A stretch of 64,000 nucleotides of DNA from Marthasterias glacialis (lineage: Eukaryota; Echinodermata; Asteroidea; Forcipulatida; Asteriidae): NCBI GenBank assembly GCA_911728455.2, contig OU452227.1, positions 14,276,110-14,340,109 on the forward strand. The letters run 5' to 3'. The notes under the pieces were generated by a model that was given only the letters and a program-made list of their open reading frames with translations, did not search any database and was not told where the DNA came from. Below are positions 13,701-27,500 of the stretch, one piece after another; within the stretch, counting starts at the first letter, position 1; each line of letters opens with the position of its first letter. The position numbers and the translations under genes are program-made.

Positions 13701-16700
13701 TACACGTGGATCTCTCCAGTCTTCTCTGATAACTCTGGTCAGTTTGTTGATGTGGTTTTTGGTTGCTCAGCAACCGTCTCCAATGAATGTCATCAAGATG
13801 GAAATGGAACTTTCTCAGTTGGAGATACCAAGGTGATGTACAATGGAACAGACAAGTCTGGGAATCAGAACAACTGCAGTTTCACCATCACTATCAAAGG
13901 TTTGCGTTAAGAAAACAATTGTACATCAATTGATTAGTGTATATAGTCGCTTCCTGTAGATTGTCTGTTTACCTATTGTTTTTGATTAATGTTTTTTATA
14001 GAGGTTGATTTGGTATGCCCCCCAAATTTGATCATCCCAACCCCTTTTGGCAACGAAACAGCCAAAGTGACCGGGCTGTTGCTGTTGCAGTTGCTGCTGG
14101 TGCTGTTGTTGCTGCTGCTGCTGCTGCTGTTGCTCTCGATGATGTTGCTGCTGCTGTTGCTGCTGCTGTTGCTGGTGATGTTGCTGCTGCTGTTGATGTA
14201 GCTGCTGTTGCTGCTGCTGCTGTCACTGCTGTTGTTCCTGTTGCTGTTGCTGCTACTGCTGTAAGCAATTTGAAAGTTGGTCTGATAATTTTGTCTTTGC
14301 AGAATTTTATTAAGAGGTTTGAGTGAGAAATTCCCTCTCTGAAATGTAGTCACTTTTAGAGGACAGCTGCTTATGTATGCTAAAGTAATGCAACAATACA
14401 ATTAGGTGTAAAGAAATAATGTTTTTGGCTTCAAACAATAACACATTATTCCTGCAGAAATCATGAATCTTCAGTCTATGCATTCATCATCGTCTGTAAA
14501 GTCATTTTCTTGTGTATTTTCCAATAGTGGTTGATTTAGTGTGCCCGTTGGATGTGACAGTCTCAACCGCCCCGGGCTCAAATTCAACCCATGTTTACTG
14601 GCAGCAACCGAATGTAACCGGATGGAACGAGTCAAGTTTCACATCGACTGCTGTTTCTGGAGATGTTTTTCTCATTGGTTCACACAACGTGACGTACAAG
14701 CAGTGGTTTAAGATAAATCACTTAGTATTGACATGTTCTTTTGACGTTTTCGTTAAAGGTAAGCAACAAGAAATCATTTCTGCAATTGAGCAAAACTATT
14801 TATATTGATTCTTCAGTTTCAAAAATCTAACCATTTCAGAACATTTTTGGTTTTGTTCTGTTTGAATCAAAAAGCGCACATTATCATGCCTTTTAATAGA
14901 ACTGTTCATAAAACTAATGTTCAGAACATTTAAAACTGTACCCAGTCTCAGTTATATTAGGAACAATTTAAACAGTAAATTCTACCGTTATGATTGACGA
15001 TTATTATTTGTTTTGAAATTATGACCCATAGTGGGTGTTAAACGTAAGATATACACGAAGTCCTCAATAGGAAAGTGCGGTTTGTTCATGATGATTTTTT
15101 GTATTCGCTCGAGCCTTTTCTTTCTCGAAATCTTTTTTTATATATATATATATTCCCGAGTGTGTACTAGAGACCTTCGAGTGACTGAATAAAGCCAATA
15201 AGGACAGTTTGAACTAGTCTTGCGAATTCTACAAGGGAGGTTACGTTCACGATATGGTAGTACTGATTGCACGACGGAATGTTTGGGCCAGGCGACCGCA
15301 ATCAAACATTTTTTAACACAAGAATTTTACAATTTTGAAGCTGAAATCATCCGAAGAAAAAGCTTTTCAAAACTCTGTATTTCTTTTTGTCTATTTCGAA
15401 TTTTGCAAGCCTATGTATAAATGCTCACTTTTCCAACGTTCTTTACCCCCCCCCCCCCCCCATTTTTACAGTGATTTAGGCCTACATTATATACAAAATA
15501 ACAGGCGAGTGGTTACAACGCCGTCCGACGCAGGTAGTGCATAACTCAAAATAAGCCTCTTTTGTAGTGGCCTAGTAGTTTATGAAACAGTGATGTGATT
15601 AAAATCAATGTCACACCATACAACTTTGATACAAAGGCTTAGTAACTGTGTTATTATTATCAAAAACCGAGCTGTTGGTGTGACTCAGTCGGTCACAGCG
15701 TGTATTTGCACGTAGATTGCCATCAGCTGAGATGACGTAGTACCCACTACAGGTCACGTGATCACATGTGAACGATGGTCGCGCAATCGGTCTATTCGGA
15801 TAATACTTTAGAATCTTTCAAAAGTTGTGTTTATCGTCAAAAACGTCCTTGTTGACCTAAAAAATATTCACAATGATGATGAAAACTCTCAAAAATGCTT
15901 GCAATAGTGTTACAAGTAAAGTTTTCACTCATTTATTATTGAACGTATTATTGTAGATAATGAACCTCCTTCAGTACAAAACTGTCCTGATGACGTCATC
16001 CTTCCCACCAGATTGACCGATCAAGTACTTCACACATGGGTCCCTCCTGAGTTCTCTGATAACTCTGGTCAGTCTGTTGATGTGGTTTTTGGTTGCTCAG
16101 CAACCGTCTCCAATGAATGTCATCGAGATGGAAATGGAACTTTCTCAATTGGAGAAACCAAGGTGATGTACAATGGAACAGACACGTCTGGGAATCAGAA
16201 CAACTGTAGTTTCACCATCACAGTCAAAGGTTTGTGATATGAATACTGATAATTGTTTTCTTTTTTATTTCTTTTTATCGCAATTCGTCCAGCCCAAAGG
16301 CCACTCGAGGCGTGGGCTACCTTTTGAAGGGATAGAAACCTGCCCCAATGTGCAGAAAGACATGGAGAGATATAAACGCAAGTCTCTTCACAACACAGCT
16401 AAGAACAGGGAGGGATAAATGAATCTGTTGCAAGAGAAACATAACTTCCTCTTCCCCTATACTAATCACGCAACACATTACCAGCTAATCAAGGCAGAAT
16501 CTTGCAAATTTGTGATTAGGGCGATCAACATAAACAGCCTTGATATCAGCAGCTTGTGTTCTGGAAACGTTTTTCACAAACATTGATCGAAACTCTCGGA
16601 CAGTTCTTTAATATTTACAAGTAGATCATTTTCCTCAAGTGCGTTTATTCTATTTTGTGTAGATATTGAACCTCCTTCAGTACAAAACTGTCCTGATGAC

Positions 16701-18060
16701 GTCATCCTTCCTACCAGATTGACCGATCAAGTACTTCACACATGGGACCCTCCTGACTTCTCTGATAACTCTGGTCAGTCTGTTGATGTGGTTTTTGGTT
16801 GCTCAGCAACCGTCTCCAGTGAATGTCATCAAGATGGAAATGGAACTTTCTCAGTTGGAGATACCCAGGTGATGTACAATGGAACAGACACGTCTGGGAA
16901 TCAGAACAACTGTAGTTTCACCATCACAATCAAAGGTTCGCGTTAAGAAAACGATTGTACAATAATTGATTAATGTAGTCGCTTCTTGTATATTGTCTGT
17001 TTGCCTATTGTTTTTGATTAACGAGTGTTTTAATATCTCAATTATTACTTTTTAAATGTTTTTTATAGTGGTTGATTTGGTATGCCCCCCAACTTTGATC
17101 ATCCCAACCCCTTTTGGCAACGAAACAGCCAAAGTGACCTGGGAGGAACCGGATCTAACTGGATGGGACAAGACCAACATCACGTCGCCTTCCGTGTCTG
17201 GGGATGCGTTTCAAGTTGGTTCACATAGCGTGACGTACGAGCAGTGGTTTCAAATCAATGATTTAGTACTGTCATGTTCTTTTGATGTTGTCGTTGAAGG
17301 TAAGCAGCACAATTTCTTTTCTAGTCCTTTCCTTTTTTTCATTTAAAAAATAATTTTAAAGGTTAGATAAAGGATTGGTAAACCTGACAGTGAAGTGTTC
17401 TTAATTTTTTGTGATTCATTACCTACATGAACAAAAACTGTGAAGATTGGGTTTAAACCGTCATTCCAGTGACTAGAAAATACTGGGGAAAATGTGCACA
17501 CTTTCCAGCAGTAAACACATTGTCCTTAATTTCGATTGTTCGAAACGAAATTGATATCGGGATCTTCAAAATCGGTTGTTACAAACGAAATTTAAATCTG
17601 GGTATTCAAATTCTCTTTTCTCGACTTTGACAGTATTTCAGACAGAACTATTTCTGTGGAAATTTGGCGCTGATATGAACTTCCTAATCAGCTAGCGTAT
17701 ACTGATACGAATGAACGAAAAAATGTTGAATACCAGTCCTGTGTCCTACCTTTATTTAAATATTGACTCTTCAATTAAGAATTGCGACCATTTCATAATT
17801 GCTTGGTATTCTACTGTTTGGATTAATGCGAACATTGTGGACGAATTCAAAAGTTTGTGTACAACGATTTTTCTCATCAAAATAATTATTTAAGAGATCT
17901 TGTTGCTGCTACGGGCTGTTGCTATTGCTGTTGCTGTTGCTGCTGTTGCTGCTGTTGCTTCTGCTGGTGTTGCTGCTACTGCTGCTGCTGCTGCTGCTGC
18001 TGTTGCTGCTGTTGCTGCTGTTGCTGTTGCTGCTGCTGCTGTTGCTGTCGCTGCTGCTGC

Positions 18061-18103
<43 letters not shown>

Positions 18104-18212
18104 TTTGCTGTAACTGCTGTTGCTGTTTCTGCTACTTCTGCTGTCGCTGTTGCTGGTGCTGTTGCTGTTGCTGCTGTTGCTCCTACTGCTACTGCTACTG
18201 TTGATTTTGCTT

Positions 18213-18261
<49 letters not shown>

Positions 18262-18505
18262 CGCTGTTACTGCTGCTGCTGCTGCTGTTGCTTTTGCTGT
18301 TGCTGGGGCTGTTGCTGCTACTGCTGCTCTTTGTGTTACTGCTGATGTCGCTGTTGCTGCTGCTGCCGTTGCTGTTGTTGCTGTTGCTGTGGTTGATGCT
18401 GTTGTTAAATGTGTGGGTATTTGTTTTGTTGTTTACATTTTCTGCTGCTAATGTTGTACCTGCTGTTGCTGCTGGTGTTGCTGCTACTGCTGCTGTCTCT
18501 GTTGT

Positions 18506-18543
<38 letters not shown>

Positions 18544-21500
18544 TTGATGTTGATGTTGCTGTTACTGCTGCTGTTGTGTTGCTGTGTTTGCCCAGGAGAA
18601 TTTTTCTATGGAAAGATCAAGTAATTTCAAAGTTGGTTTGATAATTTCGTCTTTGCAGAATTTTATTGCGAGAATTGAGTGAAAAATTCCCTCTCTGAGA
18701 TGTAGTCACTTTTAGAGGACAGCTGTTTAAGTATGCTAAAATAATGCAACAATACCAATAGGTGTACAGAAATAATATTATTGGCTTTAAACAATAACAC
18801 ATTGTTCCTGCAGAAATCATGGATTTTCAGTCTATGCATTCATCATCGTCTGTAAAGTCATTTTCTTGTGTATTTTCCAATAGTGGTTGATTTAGTGTGC
18901 CCGTTGGATGTGACAGTCTCAACCGCCCCGGGCTCAAATTCAGCCCAGATTTACTGGCAGGAACCGAATGTAACCGGATGGAACGAGACAAATTTCACAT
19001 CTACTGCTGTTTCTGGAGATGTTTTTCTCATTGGTTCACACAACGTGACGTACAAGCAGTGGTTTAAGATAAATCACTTAGTATTGACATGTTCTTTTGA
19101 CGTTTTCGTTAAAGGTAAGCAACAAGAAATCATTTCTGCAAATGAGCAAAACTATTTATATTGATTCTTCAGTTTCGAAAATCTAACCATAACAGAACAT
19201 TTTTGGTTTTGTTCTGTTTGAATTAAATAGCGCACATTATCATGCCTTTTAATAGAATTGTTCATAAAACTAATGTTCATAACATTTAAAAATGTACCCA
19301 GTCTCAATTATATTAAGAACAATTTAAACAGTAAGTTTTACCGTTACGATTGACGATTATTAGTTCCCTGACCCATAGTGGGTGTTAAACGTAGATACAC
19401 GAAGTCCTCAATAGGAATGTGCGTTACAGTACATGATGATTGTTGTATTTTTGTATTCGTTCAAGCCTTTTCTTTCTCGAAATCTTTTGTTAAAACAATT
19501 CCCGAGTGTGTACTAGAGACCTTCGAGTGGCTGAATAAAGCCAGTAATTAAGGACAGTTCGAACAAGTCTTGCGAATTCTACAAGGGAGGTTACGTTCAC
19601 GATGTGGTAGTACTGTTTGCACGACGGAGTACTGTTTGCACGACGGAACGTTTGGGCCAGGCGACCGCAATCAAACATTTTGTAACACAAGATTTTTACA
19701 ATTTTGAAGCTGAAATCATCCGAAGAAAAGGCTTTTCAAAATTTTGTAATTCTTTTGTCTATTTCGAATTTAGCAAGCCTAGGTATAAATGCTCACTTTT
19801 CCAACGTTCTTTACCCCCCATTTTTACAGTGATTTAAGGCCTACGTTATATACAAAATAACAGGCGAGTGGTTACAACGCCGTCCGACGCAGGTAGTGCT
19901 TAACTCAAAATCTTTTGTTGTGGCCTAGTAGTTTATGAAACAGTGATGTGATTAAAATCAATGTCACACCATACAACTTTGATACAAGCTAGGGCTTAGT
20001 AACCGTGTTGTTATTATCAAAAACCGAGCTGTTGGTGTGACTCAGTCGGTCACAGCGTGTATTTGCACGTAGATTGCCATCAGCTGAGATGACATAGTAC
20101 CCACTACAGGTCACGTGATCACATGTGAACGATGGTCGCATATCGGTCTATCCGGATAATACCTTAGAATCTTTTAAAAGTTGTGTTTATCGTCAAACGT
20201 CCTTGTTGACCTAAAAAATATTCACAATGATGATGAAAACTCTCAAAAATGCTTGCAATAGTGTTACAAGTAAAGTTTTCACTCATTTATTATTGAACGT
20301 ATTATTGTAGATATAGAACCTCCTTCAGTACAAAACTGTCCTGATGACGTCATCCTTCCCACCAGATTGACCGATCAAGTACTTCACACATGGGTCCCTC
20401 CTGAGTTCTCTGATAACTCTGGTCAGAACGTTGATGTGGTGTTTGGTTGCTCAGCAACCGTCTCCAATGAATGTCATCAAGATGGAAATGGAACTTTCTC
20501 AGTTGGAGATACCAAGGTGATGTACAATGGAACAGACATGTCTGGGAATCAGAACAACTGTAGTTTCACCATCACAGTCAAAGGTTAGTGATAAGAAAAC
20601 AACTGCGCAGTAATTGGTTAGTGTATACTCTTCCTGTATAATGAATGTCTGCCTATTGTTTCTTATTTACAAGTTTTTTAATTTCTTAACTATTCCTTTA
20701 TGAATATTTTGTTATAGAGGTTAAATTGGTATGCCCCCCAAATTTGACCATCGCTACCCCTCCTGGCAACAAAACAACCAAAGTGTACTGGCAGGAACCG
20801 GATCTTACTGGATGGAACAAAACCAACTTCACGTCGCCTTCCGAGTCTGGGGATGAATTTCCCATTGGTTCACATAGCGTGTCGTACAAGCAGTGGTTTC
20901 AGATCAATAACTTAGTATTGACATGTTCTTTCGACGTTGTCGTTGAAGGTAAGCAACCTATATTATAATTTTTTTTATTTTATTATTTCTTTTTTGCAAT
21001 TGAAAATTAATATTAAATAGGTTTTAAAGTAAAACACTGGTATTGGCATGTTCTTTTGGTGGTGTCGTCATCGGTGAGTGACATATGTAGCTGTAATCTT
21101 TCGCAATCGATGTGATTTTTTTCTTCTTTCGAAAATACGTCATCAAACATGACAAAATAAACTCAAACGTCATCTTTAGGTATTTCTCCAAATTTAAAAA
21201 AAGTTAACACCGAAAGTCTCTTGAATATTACTTTTAGCCCAGGGGGTTAACTTGTCTCAGTTATTGGTGGTTAAGAATATAAATCAAGAAGGTTTTTAAA
21301 TGCCGTATAGTTAGGTGTTTTTCATTGGTTTAAAATGACTTTTTCAATAATGGAACTTGGACTAATCTAAATTACTTTCTTTAACCTACCTTGATGTAGA
21401 AAGAGATACAGATCGTCCCTCTATACAAAGCTGTCCTGATGACGTCATCCTTCCCACTGGATCAACCAATCCGGTAGCGCATACATGGGTCCCTCCAGTC

Positions 21501-24500
21501 TTCTCTGATAACTCTGGTCAGTCTGTTGATGTGGTGTTTGGTTGCTTAGCAACCGCATCCAATGAATGTCATCGAGATGGAAATGGAACTTTCTCAGTTG
21601 GAGAAACCAAGGTGATGTACAATGGAACAGACCCATCTGGGAATAAGAACTACTGTAATTTCACTATTACAGTCACAGGTTTGTTATTTCCTTTTTCCTT
21701 CTTTGTTCTTTATTTCACCACACTGAACAGTTTTGTATAAGGTTTTAAAGGTTTTAAATTGGTTTTATTTTTTATTTTATTTTTAGTAATGTATATTTTT
21801 TGGTATAACCTGTGACATATGGGCAGTGGTTTGGGACCTATAATCTACATCTGACACGTTCTTTTAACATCCACACTTTGTAGACCTACCCTCCAAAAGT
21901 TGTTCTAAATTAAATTTATTAATATTAATGTATACCAATACGCAGTTTCATTTCATTTCATTTATTGTTTTGTTTTCTCCATTTCATGTAGTGGTCCGCC
22001 TAATCTGTCCTTTGACTTTGAACATGACTGTACTAGCAAGTCCAGGCGACAACTCATCAATCGTATCCTGGAAGAATCCGGATCTAACTGGATGGGACGA
22101 GACAAACTTTACATCGACTGCTGTTTCCGGAGATGTATTTTCGATTGGGACACACAATGTCACATTTGAGCAGTGGTTTGGGATCTATAATCTACAGTTG
22201 ACATGTTCTTTTAACTTCAGTGTTATTGGTAATTTTGTAAACTGCAAACGTGATCTCTTCCAGTATGCATATGATGCTTTTACAAAACAGCCAGAATTGA
22301 TTAGTTTTATATTTGAGAAAGTGTCTCGCTACATTATTTTAAGGTGTTATCTAGTTATTTTTTTGTACCTGTTTTTTAAAGGTCGGTGTGTGAATGACGT
22401 AACCAATGATACCCAGCATGGTGAGCTGTCATGGCTGGACACGATTGCTGGAACTGTGGCCGAATCTGTTGAGAGATGTTCACTTCTGACGAAAAAACGT
22501 ACGTGACAGAAAAAAAATACAAGAGTTTTAAAGTAAGGTCAGTTGTGTTGAATACCGCCACCACTGCCAAGAAAAAAATACCTATTTGAGTATTTTTTTA
22601 ATTCGTACATAATTATATAGCCGGTGATCCAAAAGCCAACAGGACTTGTTCAACAGCGTCGTCTTCTCGGTATTTCGGTTGGGAAGATCACGTGCCGGAA
22701 AGTTGTGGCGAATCAGCGAAGACCATAACGGTTGAAGATGTTGTTAAGGTAAGTATTGCCCTGTAATGAAGAGTGTGAGGGTGAGTCTTCTTGATGAATG
22801 TTAATTAGTTTATTAGGACTACTTCAGCCAGGGCACGGTCTTTAATCGCCAGTAGCTGTCAGCTTGGCGTAGGGTGTTCACGTCGAGTCTGTGTCACTGT
22901 TATGTAAATTAATTTAATTTCGTTGTTAAATAAACCAGTTCGTACCCAAATGAATAAGGAGTTTCATTTGCCTTCATTTGTGTAGTACCTCTTAATTTCC
23001 CGGTTGACTGTTTAGAGCCATAACAGTAATATTCTTTGCCTGTCCAAATTCGTAGTTGCTGTTTTTGTTGTTGTTGGTATTTGGTTTTAATCTGCACCTG
23101 CTGAAATACTGTTCATCACCCCTGCAGCGTTTTGCTGTTGGAGGAAACCGAGCATGGTTGTGAGTGTGCATGGATGCTATACTTTCTTAGGTACTTATAA
23201 AGAACCTGCTTGAAGGGTAGTTGCTCAGTAAGTTAAAAAATGTTAGTAAGAATTTGTTCCATGAAAGGAATTGTAGCAGTCCTGTCTTGTTTGTAGTTTG
23301 ATGGAGGTATTTGCATTTGCAGATCTAGTTGAGCGTGTAGTCGGGTGTTTTTTGTATTGCAGGTCCCTGTGAGTGCAGGAAATGCAGAAGAAGTGGCTGT
23401 GTTTCTGGCCAATCAGACTTCATCCTCTTCAGATAGTGCAAGCGATGACAAAGTCAAGGCGATTTCAGAGATTCTAGAAAACATTGTCAATGCTAAGTCA
23501 GGAGATCCAGAGGTAGGTGTCTAGTGTGATAACTGTTTCTCTGTTTTTATAACTTTGAAAGAAGAAACAACATCCCAGAACTGTTCGAAAACTCATAGAC
23601 TTGATAACTAAACCAACAAAGACCTTGAGTCCTAAGAAAGAAAATCTTTGTGGCACATCAACTTTTAAACATCCTCTTCGGTGCTTCAGTTCTTCTTGTT
23701 TCATCATATATAGTCTCTGGAACTATTTTTTTTTAAAGTTTTTATGAATGGGATTTAAACCTGCAGGAGGGATGATAACAACTGAAAACTACAGATGGTT
23801 TTCATAAACTTTGGTATTAATATCCCAAAAGAAGCTGGAATTAAAACTCGCAGAATTTATTTCTAGACTTAATATTTCGTGGAAGCTATGACTCCTTTGT
23901 TTTGTTCACTTATGAGTCCATACTCTATTACATTTTTGTTTTCATTGATAGAACGTGCAGGGAGCCCGTTTTAGAGCTCTTTGACAGTAAAAAAAACTGG
24001 GAAAGGTTAAAACAGTGGACAAGTTATGATACGGAAAGGTAACCAGTCTAAAAATCTCCTGTGTTTGAATTGGTGATGTTTCTTGAAGGTGACTGATGCT
24101 GTAATTGAGACAGTCGCCAATGTCATCACGAATGCTAAAGAGAGCAAAGGCACCCCAGACAGCAAGAGCTCCTCGGCCATCGTCCAGTCGGTACAGGCTC
24201 AAGTTTCCTTGACCCTTCAGAAAGAGGGAAATGTCAGTATAAAGCAGGATACCATCCATGTCGAGGCTGTGAGTATTGACCCAAAAGTGGTGGAAAGTAA
24301 TGGATTCAGCTTTGCGTCAGTACAACAGGACTCCGCTGGCTCGAGGTCACCACAAGAGGGCTCTCTGGATGGAACTGAGATCAAGACATTCACGAATACC
24401 AGTGAGGTTCCACAGGATGTGGTTGTATCGATTCAGTTACCAGCGACCATTCTTGACCATCTGCTATCCATTGGTAATCATCTTTGAATGTTTGCAAAAC

Positions 24501-27500
24501 TACATGTTATTAGATGAAGAACATTATGCTACCACACAACTAGGGCATGTTCCCTTTAATGTAGAATAGCAATCATTACTACAAACTCATAACATTTCAA
24601 AAAATGTACCAGACTGTATCCCCGTTCCATAGTCTCGGTTCGGTTTTATTTTATGAATGGGACTAAAGGACATTGTTAAACCATGATCTGCTATGACCAC
24701 CCTGAAGTCTTATTCATTGGGGTTTCGAAGATATAAGGCTGTTTTTATTCTTTCTTTTTTTCTAATTGAAAAAAAATTACAAACGAGATGTATTGTCTAA
24801 TGTCCTTATTACCTTACTTGGTTTGTTGAAAGTATGCAAACAACTCAACTTCAAACTTGATCATCGTGGCATTTTTCACACCATGGTGCGACCTTCGACG
24901 GTCATACGATAGCACCCCCCCCCCCCCACACACACACACACACACACACAAGTGTGTATTTACCTCCAATCGGGGACCTCCTATTGTCCCTCTTTTGTTT
25001 GTACTTTAACTTTTTAGCAACAGCTCCCACTGGTTTTGAACACGATTTCCAACTGGGGAACTTTTCAAATCGGGGACCCTATTGTCCTCTTTTGATTTAA
25101 GTCCCCGGTTTGAATGCCTAAACAAACTCACACACACACACCCACCCACACAAGTGTGTATTTACCTCCAGTCGGGGCCCTCCTATTGTTCCTCTTTTGT
25201 TTGTACTTTAACTTTTTAGCAACAGCTCCCATTGGTTTTGAATACGATTTCCAACTGGGGACCTTTTCCAATCGGGGACCCTATTGTCCTCTTTTGTTAT
25301 AAGTCCCCGGTTTGAATGCCGAAACAAACTCACACACACCCATTGTTGAGTTTGTGGATATAGACTTCAAAATATTTCAAAATTACCATTTAAAAACAAA
25401 CCAATACTGAGTCAACAAAAGACAATTTGACCAGAGCAGGGATAGAACCCATGCTACCTCTTGATTTACATTACCGGTGCTACACCAAAACAAAAACAGA
25501 TCAGCGGTAGCACTTTCTTCTAAAAAGTGGTGGTTCTGAGGGACTCATCCCACACCTCTGCTGCTAAAGAAATACCACTTTTTCCTAGTGGGAGTTGTTA
25601 CATGTTTGTGGACTGTAAGCTAGTTTATATAAATGTATATACAATTTGTTTATACATATTTTTCGATCTTGGAAGAAAGACCTAAACATTCATTCCAGCT
25701 AGATTAAAAGGAAGGCGGAGTTAACTATTTCATTTAAAGAATGTCCTTTTAATTAAGTTTAGAGACATCTTTGGCCCAGGCTTTTTATGTCGTTTACATG
25801 TATGAAGGCTTTTATATTCTCTTGTAAAATGTATAACAGTAAAGTGTTACGAGTAAAGCTTTTTCAGAACTTAAATGATCATAAAAATATGATTGTTTTT
25901 CTCGTACATGTACTTAAAGGTAACAGGTCATCACCCCTAAAGGTTAGTTTCATAGTCTACGCTGATGACACATTGTTCCAGACGGGAGTAATCAGAGATT
26001 CAGACGGCGTAAAGAACTTAACATCAAAGGTTGCTGGGTCTATTGTTTCACTTACAGTAGAAGGTGTCGAGCTAAAAAACCTCACTGATCCAGTGGTGAT
26101 AGATTTCAAGGTAAGTTGAGTAACTAGTGCGATGGACCTGTTTTCCAAATTCAAATCAATGTTAACCAAATCGAGGCTGGAAGGGCGGGTAGTCGATTCC
26201 CCTTTTTGGTGTGTTGTGAATCATTAAATACAAAGGAACAAGACAAAGATGATTGATAATCCCTTGAAATTTGCTTGGATATTGACCCCACAAAAAATAC
26301 GCAAATTGTTAAAATGTTCATGTAACATAAATTTGCTCAAAGTAGACACTTTTAACAACCTCAAAAAGTTTCTTAGAAAATGAAGTTTCAAGGACCCCTT
26401 TATCAAGCATGTCAGAAAATTCTGATGATTGCCTGTTATCGCTTCCTTATCAGGCACCAACCAATGCTTCTGAGGAAGACTTGGATACCATCAAATGTAC
26501 CTTCTGGGAATTTGGTGCTAAGGATGAAGCTGGATTCTGGTCAACAGAGGGATGTAAACGAGCAGATATAAACACTGATAAAATCACTTGTGAGTGTGGC
26601 CACGCCACTAACTTTGCCATCCTCATGGTAAGTGGACGGGTTACCCAAGGCTTTGACTTCCTTCATCTTTTAAGCTTAAGTGTTGTTTTTGCCAAGTTGA
26701 TGCTTCCAATCATTTTTCTCCTGTGGGATGTGGGTAATTTTGGCTCAGTTCTTTTGCTGTTTGTTGACAATGACAGATTACCTTTAGCGTTTTGCAGAAC
26801 CAATACACTGTCTAAAACATGCTCTAAAAGATTAAATCAGTCACCTGATGGAACGAGGGAACCATCAATTAGTGTTCAAGATTTTCAACATTGTGCTAGC
26901 ATTTACAAATAGACTGTATGTTTTGAGCAATGACCATTCATTTTCCAAGTTTTCGTTTTTTTACTTTGTACAGGATGTGAAGGGTCAGAAACTTACAGAC
27001 GAAGGTTTATCCTCTACCCCAGCACTTGATATCATCAGCCAAATTGGAGGTGCTTTGTCAGTCATTGCTCTGTCTGTTACCCTTGTAATATATCTCTCCA
27101 TAAGGTAAGACTACTTAGGTTGCTCCATATAAAATTGTCTTAATATTGTTAATTCCTATACATGAAATTAAACAAGTACATAAACATGATAACAACAAGT
27201 ACCTGCTGCTTAACAACCAAGAAGACAATTAGACGTGTGTGTATATATATCCAACATCCAGCTGGAGGTCTATATGGGGTTTTCAATTCCTATTAACTTT
27301 ATACATGGATTTTCCCAATCTTATTTCTGTAATGTTGTCTTTTAGGGCAAGGCAATTTCACAAACATTTAGCTCCAGAATCTCCGAATCAAACACACTTC
27401 TTTTGCAGAGAGTAACACAAATTTAAGCTTCTGGTGGACACTAAGTGTGGACATTAAGTGTCTGGTGGGCTACTGAAGTGTCCCTTTTGCATGTATAGTG

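Noticed and set aside
14032-14401. Frames on both strands through the first GCT tract (Ala/Thr and Ser/Asn runs)
   Set aside because: Low-complexity shadows of the triplet tract; only the 14002-14071 part is HYR-derived.
16263-16420. Possible exon reading FVQPKGHSRRGLPFEG
   Set aside because: No HYR or other domain, no convincing acceptor, and not repeated in the duplicated block.
17857-18641. Long open frames encoding poly-Cys, poly-Ala or poly-Leu
   Set aside because: They are the three frames of one (GCT/GTT)n tract inside an intron, with no domain, start context or splice support.
25430-25495. tRNA-like B box on the minus strand ('gggttctatccctgctctgg')
   Set aside because: No matching A box or cloverleaf could be drawn; at most a SINE remnant.
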